From positions 209,125,501 through 209,189,500 of the forward strand of contig NC_091246.1 of the NCBI RefSeq assembly GCF_042477335.2: a DNA stretch of 64,000 nt, read 5' to 3'. Each line of letters opens with the position of its first letter. Positions within the stretch are counted from its first letter, which is position 1. The stretch comes from Ovis canadensis. Its lineage: Eukaryota; Chordata; Mammalia; Artiodactyla; Bovidae. The notes under the pieces are model-generated. The model was not told the origin of the DNA. It saw only the letters and a program-made list of their open reading frames with translations, and did no database searches. Of the stretch, positions 12,960-26,100 are shown in pieces. The position numbers and the translations under genes were made by a program.

Positions 12960-13171
12960 GGAGTGGGGCGAGTCCAGTCCCGGCGGGCTGCGGGGGTTTG
13001 GGGCAGAGTTCCAGGCCCACAACCCCAGTCCGGGTCGCACCGCCCCTTTGGCTCCGCGGCCCGCGCTGGGAGCGGGCCTTGCGCTCTCGCTTTGCCCCTG
13101 GGCGGGCCGGGCGCCCAGGCCCCGTACCGCTGGCCGCTTGAAGAGAACCGCTGGCCGTGGTCGCCGCCAGG
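12960..13171 (+). other. STRADB: Probable STRADB non-coding exon 1 (5' end not defined)
   Basis: A leader exon is needed upstream of the spliced exon at 17096. The best donor in the CpG island is GTAATG at 13172, following CCAGG. The start coordinate is a guess placed just after the G-rich repeat. Donors further downstream in the island cannot be excluded. cDNA 5' ends would settle it. Confidence 0.4.
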
Positions 13172-13943
13172 GTAATGAGGGGAGGCCGGGCAGGGAGGGG
13201 AAGGGCTAGGGGCCGGTCGCGAAGTGAGGGAGCGCGGCTTAGTCCGCGCGCGCCTCGGGAAGCTCGAGGCTAGAACTCGCCGTCATGCCTCCAGCCGGAG
13301 CCCGCGCGGCTGGCGGAGCCGTGGCGGGGGTCCGGTTCCGCCTGAAGAGCGGCCCCTGCGCCCCGCGCAGCTCCGGTTCTGTCCTGCGTCCCGGGCCGAG
13401 CGGCGGAGAGCACCTGCGTGTGGGTAGGCTGCGCCTGCTGGGGTCTGCGGCGCCAGGTGCGCGGGTCCGGCCGCCCGCGGTGCTCTCCCGGTTCCCAGCA
13501 CCCCCAGCCCTGCTCTCACCTTTGGCCACACTCACCCACGCGTGGCATTCCCAAACCCGAGACGCCCTCCGGCCCCGCTCCGTGTGCCACCTTCTCCGAG
13601 TTCGCTACAAAGTCCCCCAAAGCAGGACTCGCAAGGAAGCTTTTATATAATTGAATGCAAGCTATGTTTTCTCCTCGTTAGTTAAGTTCAGGATTGTGTT
13701 TTTCCTTCGTGGATTTGTTGTGTCAAGCACCTTTTCCCTCAAAACGCGATTGGAATTTGTGACAGCGCGTACCTAGCAAAAGCCTGGCCCACAGTAGGCG
13801 CTTAGTAAATATTTTTTGAAAGCTTGAGTCACGATGCTAAGTTTGGAAAATTCTACCGAGTTGTGCGTCGCTATAGTTAAGATTTTATGGGTTCCCAGCA
13901 TCGCTTTGAAAAGTACAGTAATTTTAAGGCTCCACAAAGAGTT

Positions 13944-14197
13944 GCTACTGCTAAGTCACTTCAGTCGTGTCCGACTCTGTGCCACCCCATAGACGGCAGC
14001 CCACCAGGCTCCCCCGTCCCTGGGATTCTCCAGGCAAGAACACTGGAGTGGGTTGCCATTTCCTTCTCCAGTGCAGGAAAGTGAAAAGTGAAAGTGAAGT
14101 CGCTCAGTCGTGTCCGACCCTCAGCGACCCCATGGACTGCAGCCTTCCAGGCTTCTCCGTCCATGGGATTTTCCAGGCAAGACTACTGGAGTGGAAA
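13944..14197 (-). mobile_element. Bov-A2 SINE
   Basis: A reverse dimer in STRADB intron 1, beginning TGCTAAGTCACTTCAGTCG. Confidence 0.88.
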
Positions 14198-14762
14198 TCG
14201 GGCTTTTTTACATTCCCTGTAACAAGGGCCTCTGTTGGATGATTAAAGTAACTCAAAACCCGAGTTCTGTAATTTGCACATTCTGATTGTTCCAGAAAGT
14301 GTTAACCTTTCAGATTAAAGTTTTCAGAGGAACCATTTTTCATTCATTCTTCATTCAGATAAAGTGATTCATTTGATCTGAATCACCTAGAATAAATTTA
14401 TTTACAAAGCTTTTTCCTGATTAGCTTTTTAGATACAAGTATGAGAGATCACAGTGATGTACGTGTGAATACATTCAGAAATACAAGTCTCAACTATGAA
14501 TTCTTTTTAAAAGATATTCATACCTAGTGAAAGCATGCAGGAGAAAATTATAACAGCAAATTTGCCCCCTTCCCCCACCCTTACCGGGGGCAACTGCTGC
14601 CTTGACCTCAAAATGTCTTATAAAATTATCTCTTAATAGTCTGTCACATCTGAAGCAAAATCCTCTGGGATTAAGCCCCGTACAGGGGCAACTCCTTTAG
14701 TACTAACAGTTTTCACAGATTGTGTGTTTCTTATGAGTTTTCCTGAAAAATAGATAATGTAG

Positions 14763-15035
14763 TTGGAGAAGGCAATGGCAACCCACTCCAGTAGTCTTGC
14801 CTGGAAAATCCCATGGACGGAGGAGCCTGGAAGGCTGCAGTCCATGGGGTCACTGACACGACTGAGCGACTTCACTTTCACTTTTCACTTTCCTGCACTG
14901 GAGAAGGAAATGGCAGCCTACTCCAGTGTTCTTGCCTGGAGAATCCCAGGGACGGGGGAGCCTGGTGGGCTGCCGTCTCTGGGGTCGCACAGAGTCGGAC
15001 ACGACTGAAGTGACTTAGCAGCAGCAGTAGCAGAT
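14763..15035 (+). mobile_element. Bov-A2 SINE
   Basis: A forward dimer ending in a GCAGCAGCAGTAGCAG tail. It is in opposite orientation to the copy at 13944-14197. Confidence 0.88.
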
Positions 15036-15997
15036 AATGTAGTTAAAATTTTTTTTGTGTAAGAAAGAACTTACTGTTATTATGTGGAAAAAGTAGGAAA
15101 CAATCATGAGAACTAGGAAATTCAGTTAATCACCACATCTCTAATCTTGGCTTGTGGGAATGTATGCTGCAAGTGGTCTGGACCTTGTTTGCCTGGGTCA
15201 CTAGTGAGTGTCTCCAGTGCCCAGCACAGAACCTGACCCATGACAGCCATTCATTAAACACTGTGGTAAGAATACTTGATTGTTTCAGATAGCAGTGTAA
15301 TTACTTTCTGCATGTGAATGGTTTCTTCATTTACTTAAATATTTTTTTAGATTACTAGAAGTAAGAATTTTATAGGATCAAAAGGTATGAATGTTTTTAT
15401 GGTTATCAAAACATTGCCAACTTGCTTTCCAAATGAGCCCTACCGTTTGGTACTGCCAACAGTAATAACTGAGTGTACCTTTCAGAGCATCTTCTTAAGC
15501 TTTTATATGGATACGGTATTTGGTAATTCTAACCACTTTCAGATGAAGCATTTCATTTGATCTGAACCACCTGGAAACTGGGCAGGGCAGGTGTTGCATT
15601 ATCCCTTTTGTAACACAACAAATATCAGTGCCTTATATTTATAATGAATGGCAGGAGACAAAAATAATCAAACCCTGTCAGGGACCTCCCCCCCACCAAC
15701 ACACCCATTTTTACCTTAGGTCTGTAGAGAATATCATGAGCAAATTGACTTCTTTCCTTAACGATAAAATTAGATGCTGGTCTATAACTTCTGTGGTTTA
15801 CAAAATCCTTTTCTTTGCCATTTGTTCAGATGTTTGCAGATGGCTTGATCGAACTTGGGAATTTCATTAAAATGAAATAATGAGTCACAATTAAGGTGAA
15901 AGAGAAATTGGGTAGGTGTAAGGGAATACCTCTCACTAGGAAGTTTAGAACATTGCCACCCTTTCTATGCAGAAAGATCTGGGAAATTTTGGTGGTG

Positions 15998-16133
15998 CTT
16001 TTGTAGCTTCTTGAATGTAAATCTGGTAAGTTACTAGAGGTTTAAAAACCTCTTTTGTAGCTTCTTGAATGTAAAACCTCTTTTGTAGCTTCTTGAATGT
16101 AAATCTAGTAAGTTACTAGAGGTTTAAAAACCT
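15998..16133. repeat. Local tandem duplication, 54-28-54 bp units
   Basis: A 54-bp unit starting CTTTTGTAGCTTCTTGAATG occurs at 15998-16051 and 16080-16133, with one internal difference. A 28-bp shortened unit lies between them at 16052-16079. Confidence 0.9.
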
Positions 16134-16689
16134 CTGCATCTGTTGGAGTCTTCATAAACTATTGAGATTAATATGCCATCAGTGAAACTGGACAGGAATT
16201 ATTTGCATAATAATCAGCATATTTTTCATATCTGTCAATAAATTCCAAGAAGAATGGAAATGAGCACTAAGAATCATAAGGTAAAGAATTCAACCTACAG
16301 AAAATATTTTCACATGAAAACTAAAAAAAAAATTGTAAACATATGGCAAGAAGAAAATGTTATTAATTGCTAGTCTGTTACTAATCCTGATTCTTTCCCA
16401 AATTTGCTAAATTTGGGAAATTTAGTGACCCTAAATGATTTAATAGGTAATGAATTGATAAGGAAGCTTTGGAAGATTCAAAGTTTACTTATAAGTAGAA
16501 CTATTGGAAATTCTTGGGCATCATTTGTAGTAAAAGTGGGCCCCAAATTGCCTTTTTGTATTGTTTTTACATTTTGCTTAGGGTTCTTGAAAAAAGTAGT
16601 ACAGATAAGGAAGAACAGATGCAGGTAATCAAGGCTTTGGAAATATTCAGAACCTCCTTTCAACTGCACTTTGCCTTTGTGATGGAAAT

Positions 16690-16882
16690 CTGTGAAAGTC
16701 GCTCAGTCCTGTCACGCTCTTTGCAACCCCATGGGCTATGCAGTCCATGGAATTCTCCAGGCCAGAATACTGTAGTCGGTAGCCTTTCCCTTCTCCAGGG
16801 GATCTTCCCAACCCAGGGATTGAACCCAGATCTCCTGCATTGCTGGTGGATTCTTTACCAGTTGGGCCACCAGAGATGCCCA
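16690..16882 (-). mobile_element. Bov-tA SINE
   Basis: Reverse orientation, from GAAAGTCGCTCAGTCCTGTC to a diverged tRNA-like head, GTTGGGCCACCAGAGATGCC. Confidence 0.85.
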
Positions 16883-17095
16883 AGAATACTGGAGTGGGTA
16901 ATATCTGATATCTCTTGTGATATCAGGTCCGAAATGGCATTTGGTAAACAGAAACGCTCTTTAAGAACACCTTTCAGAAACGTCGGTAGTCCTTGTGTCA
17001 GGGAACAGCTGCCCAAATAGTGGTGGGTTTTGGCAACTAGATCTTTAAGGAATTGTTATGTAAATATGTTATTTTGCTTCTGTTTTTCACACTAG

Positions 17096-17190
17096 GATAT
17101 TTCAGTATCTTGAAGATTAAAGCAGAAATCTTTGGAGTAGATGGATTTTTGTTACTTCCTGTGAACTAAAGCGATTCAATGTCTCTTTTG
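17096..17190 (+). CDS. STRADB: STRADB exon 2: 5'UTR plus first four codons
   Basis: The acceptor is CACTAG, ending at 17095, and the donor GTAAGT starts at 17191. Only 12 nt (17179-17190, residues MSLL) are coding. The next exon continues [12 protein letters not shown], as in human STRADB. The start context is weak (T at -3, T at +4), but an in-frame TAA at 17167-17169 excludes an N-terminal extension within this exon. Confidence 0.88.
17141..17164 (+). promoter_or_regulatory. Upstream ORF of seven codons in the STRADB leader
   Basis: In the leader part of exon 2, an ATG at 17141 opens a seven-codon frame that stops with TGA at 17162-17164, 14 nt before the STRADB start. It has G at +4 but T at -3, so initiation would be moderate or weak. 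Such a short upstream ORF close to a weak main start commonly lowers translation; that effect is inferred here. Confidence 0.5.
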
Positions 17191-20100
17191 GTAAGTTTTT
17201 ATAAATGTGGATCTAATTTTGTATCAACAGAATCGTTAGATATTAGTGTAAAGCCATAAGAGAAGGAGTAATCTGATGGAATATTCTTATGCTCTGAAAT
17301 GTTATTTTGATCTGAATGACTTCTGGTCTTTAAACATAAGTTCTCACTGAGTTTTTGTCTCTTTAAAAAAGAGCTTCTCCTATACTTTTCAGATATACTC
17401 CCTCTATTCCTTTGTCCCATACACACTTTTTCTCATACATTTACTATCCTTAGATATTCCTCTTCCATCCAGCCTTATTCTTTAAATCTTTCAGAAATCC
17501 CTTTTTACAGATTACCATTTGACTAAAGGTGTTCTTGCCTGGAGAATCCCAGGGACGGTGGAGCCTGGTGGGCTGCGGTCTATGGGGTCACACAGAGTCG
17601 AACACGACTGAAGCGACTTAGCAGCAGCAAGCAAAACAGTATGAAAAATAAGCCCCTTGACTTAGCAAGACAAGATACATTTGGATCAATGTATAATATG
17701 ATATATAGATACTAACTTCGTTTCTGTTTTGTACGAAGTTCATGGTATCTAGTCTAGATTAAGTAGTTTTAGGACTTCCATTGTGTCTTAATATAGAATA
17801 TAATACTTTATTTGAATATTTAAATTATTAAAGCAGTGATCTTTTAAAAAGTGGTGGGTACATATGTAATTTTCAAATACTTTAATATATCTCTCTTAGT
17901 CTTCAAAATTGTTAGTGATTGGCAGGGCAGGTGGTATAATCCTCATTTAGAGTTTGGTCTAAGATTGCAAAGAATTAGAGGCAAGGATCAAACTCATATC
18001 TGCCAATTCACTCCATCAGTTGCCAAATCTGAGAGGCAGGACTATGAAGTTAGGAGACTATATTGTTGGTTATTTGGAAAATATAGAATGCATTTACTTT
18101 GTGTTTAAAGTAAAGTTTATCTACCTAAAAGGGGAGCTTTATATATCTGGAAAATACATTGAGGTGAAATATTACCTCATTTTTCTAAAGCAAGATCTGC
18201 AGACTTTTTCTTTAGAGGGTCAGGTAGGATTTGTGTGCTATATGATCTCCATTAAATTACTCTTTTGTTACCAAAGCAGCCATAGGCAGTATGCTGCTGC
18301 TAAGTCGCTTCAGTCATGTCCGACTCTGTGTGACCCCATAGACGGCAGCCCACCAGGCTCCCCCGTCCCTGGGATTCTCCAGGCAAGAACACTGGAGTGG
18401 GTTGCCATTTCCTTCTCCAATTCATGTAAGTGAAAAGTGAAAGTGAAGTCGCTCAGTTGTGTCCGACTCTTAGCAACCCCATGGACTGCAGCCTTTCAGG
18501 CTCCTCTGTCCATGGAATTTTCCAGGCAAGAGTGCTGGAGTGGGGTGCCATTGCCTTCTCCGTAGGCAATATGAGTTAAATGCAAATATCTGTGTTTCTG
18601 TAAAACTTTACACACTAAAACAGGTGGTGGGTCAGATTTGATTCATGGACCATAGTTTCTGCTCTAATGGATTATCTAAGATTTAACAATTTTATGATTT
18701 GTAGGTTGGATGAGATGTAAAGGGGTATTTGATAGATGAAGATCCTGAGGTTCAAAGGGCTATGTGGTTGCCTAGGTTTCCAAATTTGGGGGGAAAGACA
18801 TCTTACTTACTCTATTATTTCATAATTATGGCTTTTTTTGGAAAAATAGAATTTGATAGTGGGTCATTTATATTTGTTCAGTTTGTTAATAATTTCAGTT
18901 TATATTCTTCTTGCAATGATGAAATATTTAGACTCTTTTGAATCAAAACCTTCATGTTTTCTCCTCAGTGAGATATTTGTGCAACTCAGATAAAGTTAAG
19001 GAAGGATTCTTCCCTGTTCAAAGTTTACTGTCTGTTTAACAGGTAGGAAATGGTGTTTTCAAAGGAGCAGCAAGTAACAAAATTTCACACTCTTAGAAAA
19101 AGAGCAGGCGTTCAGCATAAAGCATGTTGTTTGCACAAACAGTTTAGGCACCGTGATCCATTCTTATCAAGGAATGGTGGGAACCCTCCCAAAATCCGAG
19201 TTCCTAGATACCAGCCAAGTGTCAGCCTTGCAAGCAGGCCTTTCCAAGGATAGCAGTTTTAGGCCTGCTATGTTAACCCTTTTTCACAGTTACTTTTGAT
19301 TAAGTAAAATATTAATGATTATTGTGAAAGATTCAGGGTAAATGTTGGAAAATATATTTAAGTACCAAATAACATATGAATGACCTAACTGGTGATTATT
19401 TTTTATATGAACAACAATAGTATCTTCAAAAACTGTTTTATTATAAATTTTATTCACTCTATACAAACCAATAGAACTTTGCAAAGGAAATGATTCTACA
19501 GCTATCTAGGCACTCTTAGCTCCTGTTCTTTGAGGGCACATTTTACATAAAATGATGGGGATCTATTTAAGATTATTGTAGTAAGATCAATAATATACAT
19601 ACTATAGGAATTCAGTTTAATCAGTAATTTAGGCTGAGAAAATTATTAATTTGATTAGTGAGAAATTATGGCATATTTTTAGAGAAAGGATTTTGGTTTG
19701 ATTAAGTAAGTAACTGAAACCATTAAGTAGACATGGATGGATTTATCTTAAAGACTCAGTTGATATTATGCTTTAGTAGTGAAAAGTGAAAGTGTTAGTC
19801 ACTCAGTCATGTCTGACTCTTTGTGACCGCATGGACGCCCACCAGGCTCCTCTGTCCATGGAATTCTCCAAGGAAGAATCCTGGAGTGGGTAGCCTTTCC
19901 CCACTCCAAGAGATCTTCAGGACTCAGAAATCAAACCCAGGTCTCCCGTATTACAGGCATATTCTTTACTGTCTGAGCCACCAGGGACCCAATTATACGT
20001 TAATGTTCATATAAAAATGAATGTTCATGAGATGCTTGACATTAATTAAAAATCTCTTTCATATAGCTTGTTTATACTTTTTTGGGGGGCACATTTTCTT

Positions 20101-23100
20101 CCTAAATAATGTAACATCAGCTTCACATTGCTATCATGTTTAGGTGTTACATTTCTTTATTGACAGTATGTGATAATAGAACCTTGAGTTAAAATGCAGG
20201 AAAATGTAAATTGTGATAATGGAACTAAGTTTCTTAATTTGATTTGAGTTGGTTAGAGATCTTTATCACTTTAGAAAACAGCATTGGTTCCAAGTATACT
20301 CAATATGTGGTTTAAATATAGATAAACATGGTTACTACACCTGAGGGAAAAAAAATCTGAGGATCAAGAAAAATGATATGAGTACAACAAAATAATCTCT
20401 AGCTAAACACTCAGAAGAAAACTGCAAAGATGATGAAAAAGTTAAATACTAGCACCTGCAGTAAGAATGAATAGGTATTTCCTCCAGGGTAGAGAGCAAG
20501 AGTCAGAGGTAGCACCAAGTAACACTACAGCAGATATGAAGTTTGTCTTCTGCATACCCAGCTGCTGCTTCCTTCTCCCCCAGTATGAATCTTGGCTCTA
20601 GTTCAGGCTCCTGCATGTTGCCCCTTCTCTCTGTTCCTCACTTTGTATCCATGTGCCACCCATACAGTGTTTTTGATTTTTCACTTATTTAATATATTTC
20701 TGACTTTACAGGATTGTTTCTGCACTTCACGAACACAAGTTGAATCACTCAGACCTGAAAAACAGTCTGAAACCAGTACCCATCAAAATTTGGTAAGAAA
20801 ATGGTTGAGTACAAATGTTCTTCTTCTGCCTCCTGTAATGCTATTTTATAGAATATAATTTTTAGTTCTCCTTTACCTCTTTTTCTTTTCTTCTACCTCT
20901 ACTTAAGCTGTTCTCCAGAAGTCTATAATTGATCTCTGCTCTTCTGCCTAAACAGACTCTCCCTAAGCAGTCTCACAGGCTCCTGTGGTTTCAGTTGGTC
21001 AGATTTCAGATTGTCTACAGGTACCTAAGGTTATCCTTCAGGTTGATAGGGGACCTGGTCATCAGGCAGGACTGATGATTCTCAAATTTTTACCGGCAGC
21101 TTTGACTCTTTCCTGGGTATCAGATGTGTCTATAGAATACCTCTGGCTAGAGTTTTGAAAGCTATCTCTATAGCAATTTGAGTAAAACCTTAATCTTCTC
21201 TTAGACCTCACTGACCTATTGAATTTCCAGCTTTGGCAAATGAAAATTCATCTGCTAAATCACCCTCACTGGGAACTTTGTAGTTATCCTCACACTGCCT
21301 CTTCCTTTGCCCTCACATCTAGTTATATACCAAGTCTTTGAAATGCCCATGAGTCCATCCCCTCCTTCACCTGATCGCTGTTAATACTCAGATCTCATCA
21401 TCTCTCACCTGGACTATTGTAGGTAAACTCATTGCTTGTAGTTTCCTAGTCATACGTATAACCTCTTATGATCTCCCACTTAGGTCAGTATTCAACACTG
21501 TTACCTGAACAGGCCTGTTTGTGCCACTTTCCAGCTTTAAAATTGCCATTGATTTCCTAAATCCTGTGGCATAAAGCCTAAATTTCTTAATGCGCTATAA
21601 GGACTTTTAATGGTATGGAATATATCTGATTTTTGAGTTTCATTTATTATTACTGAGTCTTAGCACATACTTTTATTTCTGCTTGAAATACCCTTTTTGA
21701 TTTTCTGCCTCAAAAATTCTTCCTCTTGCTTAAAGAATTGGCTCAAATATCACATCTGAAGCCTTTGCTCTTGTATCTTTAATTCTGTTATGCTCCTGCA
21801 GATCTTAGACATCCTCATAAAAAGGCATTTACTATGTTAATCTCACAATGATTGATGTATATGTCTCGCCACATGAACCCACCAAAATAGGCATCCTGTC
21901 TTCTTTATCATCCCTGGGTAATAACTGATACATTAAATAATATTTAAAGAAACATGCTAATAAATAAATGTTTCTCTGGGATCTTCCACCTTTAATCTCT
22001 AAATCTTTATTATATAATTATTTCTATAAAATAGAACCTGCCTTGCAAATACCTTAGCCCTACAAAATAGAGTGATCTTACTTAGTTTTGTTTATAAATT
22101 TATCCTGATCTTATCTTCAGTTGTCATTTTTGTCATTTCACTTTTTACTCACTAATACTTTAAGTCTTCTAGTTACATACCCTTTTGTACAATAGAATAC
22201 AGTATCCAGTCCTAGTTTTCATTCAAGTATTACCCTTCAGACTGAGGTAGAGTTTAGAAAGTAAAGTGTCTGTTGTTGACTCTTTGCTGTTACCAAGAGA
22301 GATGCCTAGAACTCAGGGAACTTCCAGAAGTGCTGCTTTTTTTTTTTTTTTCCAGCAGGGGCAAGGAGTAGGGGAAATACTGTGGTAGGATACATACAAC
22401 ATAAAATTTACCATCTTAACCATTTTCAAGTATATAGTTCAGTGGCATCAAACAATTCATAATATTGTACAACCATCACTGCTCTTCATCTCCATAACTC
22501 CCCACCTCTTGGAAACCACTTTCTGTCTCTGATATTTGACTACTCTAAGTACCAATATAAGTACTGTATTTATTATTTTCTGACTGAGAATTTTCAGTTA
22601 GCATAATACTCTCAAGGTTCATTGGTATTGCAGCATATTGCAGAATTTCCTTAATCTTTACGGTTGAATAATTCTTCATTATATGTGTACACTACATTTT
22701 GCTTCTTCATTTATTTGCTGTTGAAAACTTGGGTTGCTTCCACATTGCTGCTCTTATGAAGAATACTGCTTCTATGAACATGGGTATACAAATCTCTTTG
22801 AGATTGTGACTTCAATTCTTTTAGGTACATACCCAGAAGCGGAATTGCTGGATCATATGGTAATTCTATTTAAATTTCTTGAGGAGCCACCATACTGTTT
22901 TCCATAGTAGCTGTACCATTTTACCTTCCCACCAGCAGTGCGTAAGAGTTCCAGTTTCTCTACATTCTCTCCAAAACTCATTATTTTCTGCTTTTTGATA
23001 ACAGCCATTGTAAAGGATGGGAGTTGGTATCTCATGGTAGTTTTGATTTGCATTTCCCTAATGATTAGATCGGGCTTCCCTGGTGGCTCAGAGGTTAAAG

Positions 23101-26100
23101 CGTCTGCCTGCAATGCAGGAGACGTGGGTTCGATCCCTGGGTTGGGAAGATGCCCTGGAGAAGGAAATGGCAACCCACTCCAGTATTCTTGCCTGGAGAA
23201 TCCCATGGACAGAGGAGCCTGGTGGGCTGCAGTCCATGGGGTCACAAAGAGTTGGACACGACTGAGTGACTTCACTTTCAGTTTTCAGTGATTAGATAAG
23301 AAAGGCAATGCCAAAGAATGCTCAAACTACCATACAGTTGCACTCATCTCACATGCTAGTAAAGTGATGTTTAAAATTCTCCAAGCCAGGCTTTAGCAAT
23401 ATGTGAACTGCGAACTTCCAGATGTTCAAGCTGGTTTTAGAAAAGGTGAGGAACCAGACAACAAATTGCCAACGTCCACTGGATCATGGAAAAAGCAAGA
23501 GAGTTCCAGAAAAACATCTCTTTCTGCTTTTTTGACTATGCCAAAGCCTTTGACTATGTGGATCACAAGAAACTGTGGACAATTCTGAAAGAGATGGGAA
23601 TACCAGACCACCTGACCTGCCTCTTGAGAACCCTATATACAGTCAGGAAGCAACAGTTAGAACTGGACATGGCGGGGGGCAGGGCAGGAGGGGGCAGTCC
23701 TAAGATGGTGGAGGAATAGGACGGGGAGACCACTTTCTCCCCCACAAATCCATCACAAGAACATTTGAACACTGAGTAAATTCCACAAAACTTCTGAATG
23801 CCGGCAGAGGACATCAGGCACCCAGAAAAGCAGCCAAAAGAGGTGGGAAAAAATATAAAAGATAAAAAGAGAGACAGAAGAGGTAGGGACGGAGATGCAT
23901 CCCGGGAAGAGAGTCTTAAAAAAAGAGAGAAGTTTCCAAAAACCAGGAAACACTCTCGCTGGCAAGTCTGTGACGAGCCTTGGGACCTCAGAGGGCAACA
24001 TAACCGGGAGGAAAAATAAACAAATAATTAAAACCCATAGATTCTGTGCCCAATGGTAACTCCCAACAGAGAAGCAGTGCAGACGCCCGCATCTACCACT
24101 AGCAAGGGGGGCTGGGCAGGGAGGTGCGGGCTGCTGCGTAAGGACTGGGCCTGAATGCCCTGAGGGCAATCTGAGGGAAGTAACTTGAGATAGCAAACCA
24201 GACTGTGGAATAGCTACCCCACGGAAAGCCCTAACCTAAGACACTGCCAGGCCCTACACACAACGAAGGGCTGAGCAGAGAGCTGGCTGCAAACCGGCCC
24301 ATCCCCCGCAAGAGACAGGCAGGTGAGGGCAGCCAGAGCCCGAAGTGGGCAATTGCGGCCACAGAGAGGCATCATCTACCAAACTGCAAGCAGACTTCGT
24401 TGCTAACCAAGACTTCTTGGGATTCTGGATGGTCGAATCCGCCTGAGAAGGTGCGTCGGTTATACACCCAGAAAACCAAGCGGCAGGGAGAGGGGAGGTG
24501 ATAAGTTACAGCAACCATGCTCACCAAACACCTGGTCACCTGAGCTGCTCAGACCTGGGAAGGGCACAAAACTCAGGCCCAACCGAGTCTGCACCTTTGA
24601 GGAGTACCTGAGTACCTGAACCTGAGTGGCTTAGACCTGGGAAATGCATACAACCCAGGGCTGGGCTCAGACAGTTCCTGGCAGAGCAACCTAGAGCCTA
24701 AGCAGTGTAGACAGGGAAAGCACACACGTCGTGAGCAGGGGCAAACCCAGTGTGGCCGAGACACTGCGAGCACACGCCAGTGTTATTTGTTTGCAATGTT
24801 CCTCCCTCCCCACAGCACGACTGAACAAGGGAGCCTAAAAAAGTGTCCACCACCGTACCCTTGTGTCAGGGCAGAAATTAGACATTGAAGAGACCAGCAA
24901 ACAGAAGAAGCCAAAACAGAGGGAACCGCCTTGAAAGTGACGGATGGAGAAGTCTTGAGCCTACTATAAGAATAAGACTGAAAACCAGAGACAAGAGGCT
25001 TAAGTCCAAATCCTGAGAACACCAGAAAACTCCTGACTCCAGGGAACATTAATCGATAGGAAATCATCAAACGCCTCAATACCTACACTGAAACCAAGCA
25101 CCACCCAAGGACCAACAAGTTCCCGAGCAAGACATACCACATAAATTCTCCAGCAACACAGGAACATAGCTCTGAGCTTCAATATACAGGCTGCCCAAAG
25201 TCACTCCAAACCCATTCAGATCAGTCAGTCAGTTGTGTCCGACTCTTGGTGACCCCGTGAATCGCAGCATGCCAGGCCTCCCTGTCCATCACCAACTCCC
25301 GGAGTTCACTCAGACTCACGTCCATCAAGTGAGTGATGCCATCCAGCCATCTCATCCTCTGTCGTCCCCTTCTCCTCCTGCCCCCAATCCCTCCCAGCAT
25401 CAGAGTCTTTTCCAGTGAGTCAACTCTTCTCATGAGGTGGCCAAAGTACTGGAGTTTCAGCTTTAGCATCATTCCTTCCAAAGAAATCCCAGGGCTGCTC
25501 TCCTTCAGAATGGACTGCTTGGATCTCCTTGCAGTCCAAGGGACTCTCAAGGGTCTTCTCCAGCACCACAGTTCAAAAGCATCAATTCTTCGGTGCTCAG
25601 CCTTCTTCACAGTCCAACTCTCACATCCATACATGACCACAGGAGAAACCATAGCCTTGACTAGATGGACCTTAGTCGGCAAAGTATATCTCTGCTTTTG
25701 AATATGCTATCTAGGTTGGTCATAACTTTTCTTCCAAGGAGTAAGCGTCTTTTAATTTCATGGCTGCAGTCACCATCTGCAGTGATTTTGGAGCCCCCCA
25801 AAATAAAGTCTGCCACTGTTTCCACTGTTTCCCCATCTATTTCCCATGAAATGATGGGACCAGATGCCATGATCTTCGTTTTCTGAATGTTGAGCTTTAA
25901 GCCAACTTTTTCACTCTCCTCTTTCACTTTCCTCAAGAGGCTTTTTAGTTCCTCTTCACTTTCTGCCATAAGGGTGGTGTCATCTGCATATCTGAGGTGA
26001 TTGATATTTCTCCTGGCAATCTTGATTCCAGCTTGTGTTTCTTCCAGCCCAGCGTTTCTCATGATGTACTCTGCATAAAAGTTAAATAAGCAGGGTGACA

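Larger units (their letters stand above)
12400..13570. promoter_or_regulatory. CpG island with probable bidirectional TRAK2/STRADB promoter
   Basis: This is the only strongly GC- and CpG-rich stretch in an otherwise AT-rich window. It lies immediately 5' of STRADB. In human, TRAK2 starts divergently from the same place. The core between the inferred start regions (about 12.80-12.96 kb) has no obvious TATA box. It holds a ZNF143-like site, two CACGCCCC boxes and a G-rich 7-bp tandem repeat. GC-rich open frames here (for example 13285-13650 on plus) look like composition artefacts. Confidence 0.8.
13172..17095 (+). other. STRADB: STRADB intron 1
   Basis: It starts in the CpG island and becomes AT-rich after about 13.6 kb. 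It holds Bov-A2 SINEs in opposite orientations (13944-14197 and 14763-15035), a Bov-tA at 16690-16882 and a local tandem duplication at 15998-16133. Nothing gene-like is seen in 14200-14760 or 15040-15990. Confidence 0.6.
17191..20711 (+). other. STRADB: STRADB intron 2
   Basis: AT-rich intron with a half SINE at 17530-17630, a full Bov-A2 at 18292-18562 and a Bov-tA at 19782-19990. Open frames such as 18729-18941 show no recognisable family. 18570-19780 and 20000-20700 hold nothing I can name. Confidence 0.75.

Noticed and set aside
13224..13650. Several GC-rich open frames on both strands of the CpG island
   Set aside because: Overlapping frames on both strands with arginine/proline/alanine-rich products are expected in CpG islands. 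None resembles a known protein or fits splicing to STRADB.
23083..23265. tRNA-gene-like head with B-box GGTTCGATCCC
   Set aside because: It is the head of a Bov-tA SINE, not a tRNA gene; the same applies at 51843-52040.
23753..24196. 147-codon minus frame and neighbouring minus frames
   Set aside because: They are antisense frames across the L1 5'UTR. A homologous frame occurs at 63276-63593 in the second L1 copy.
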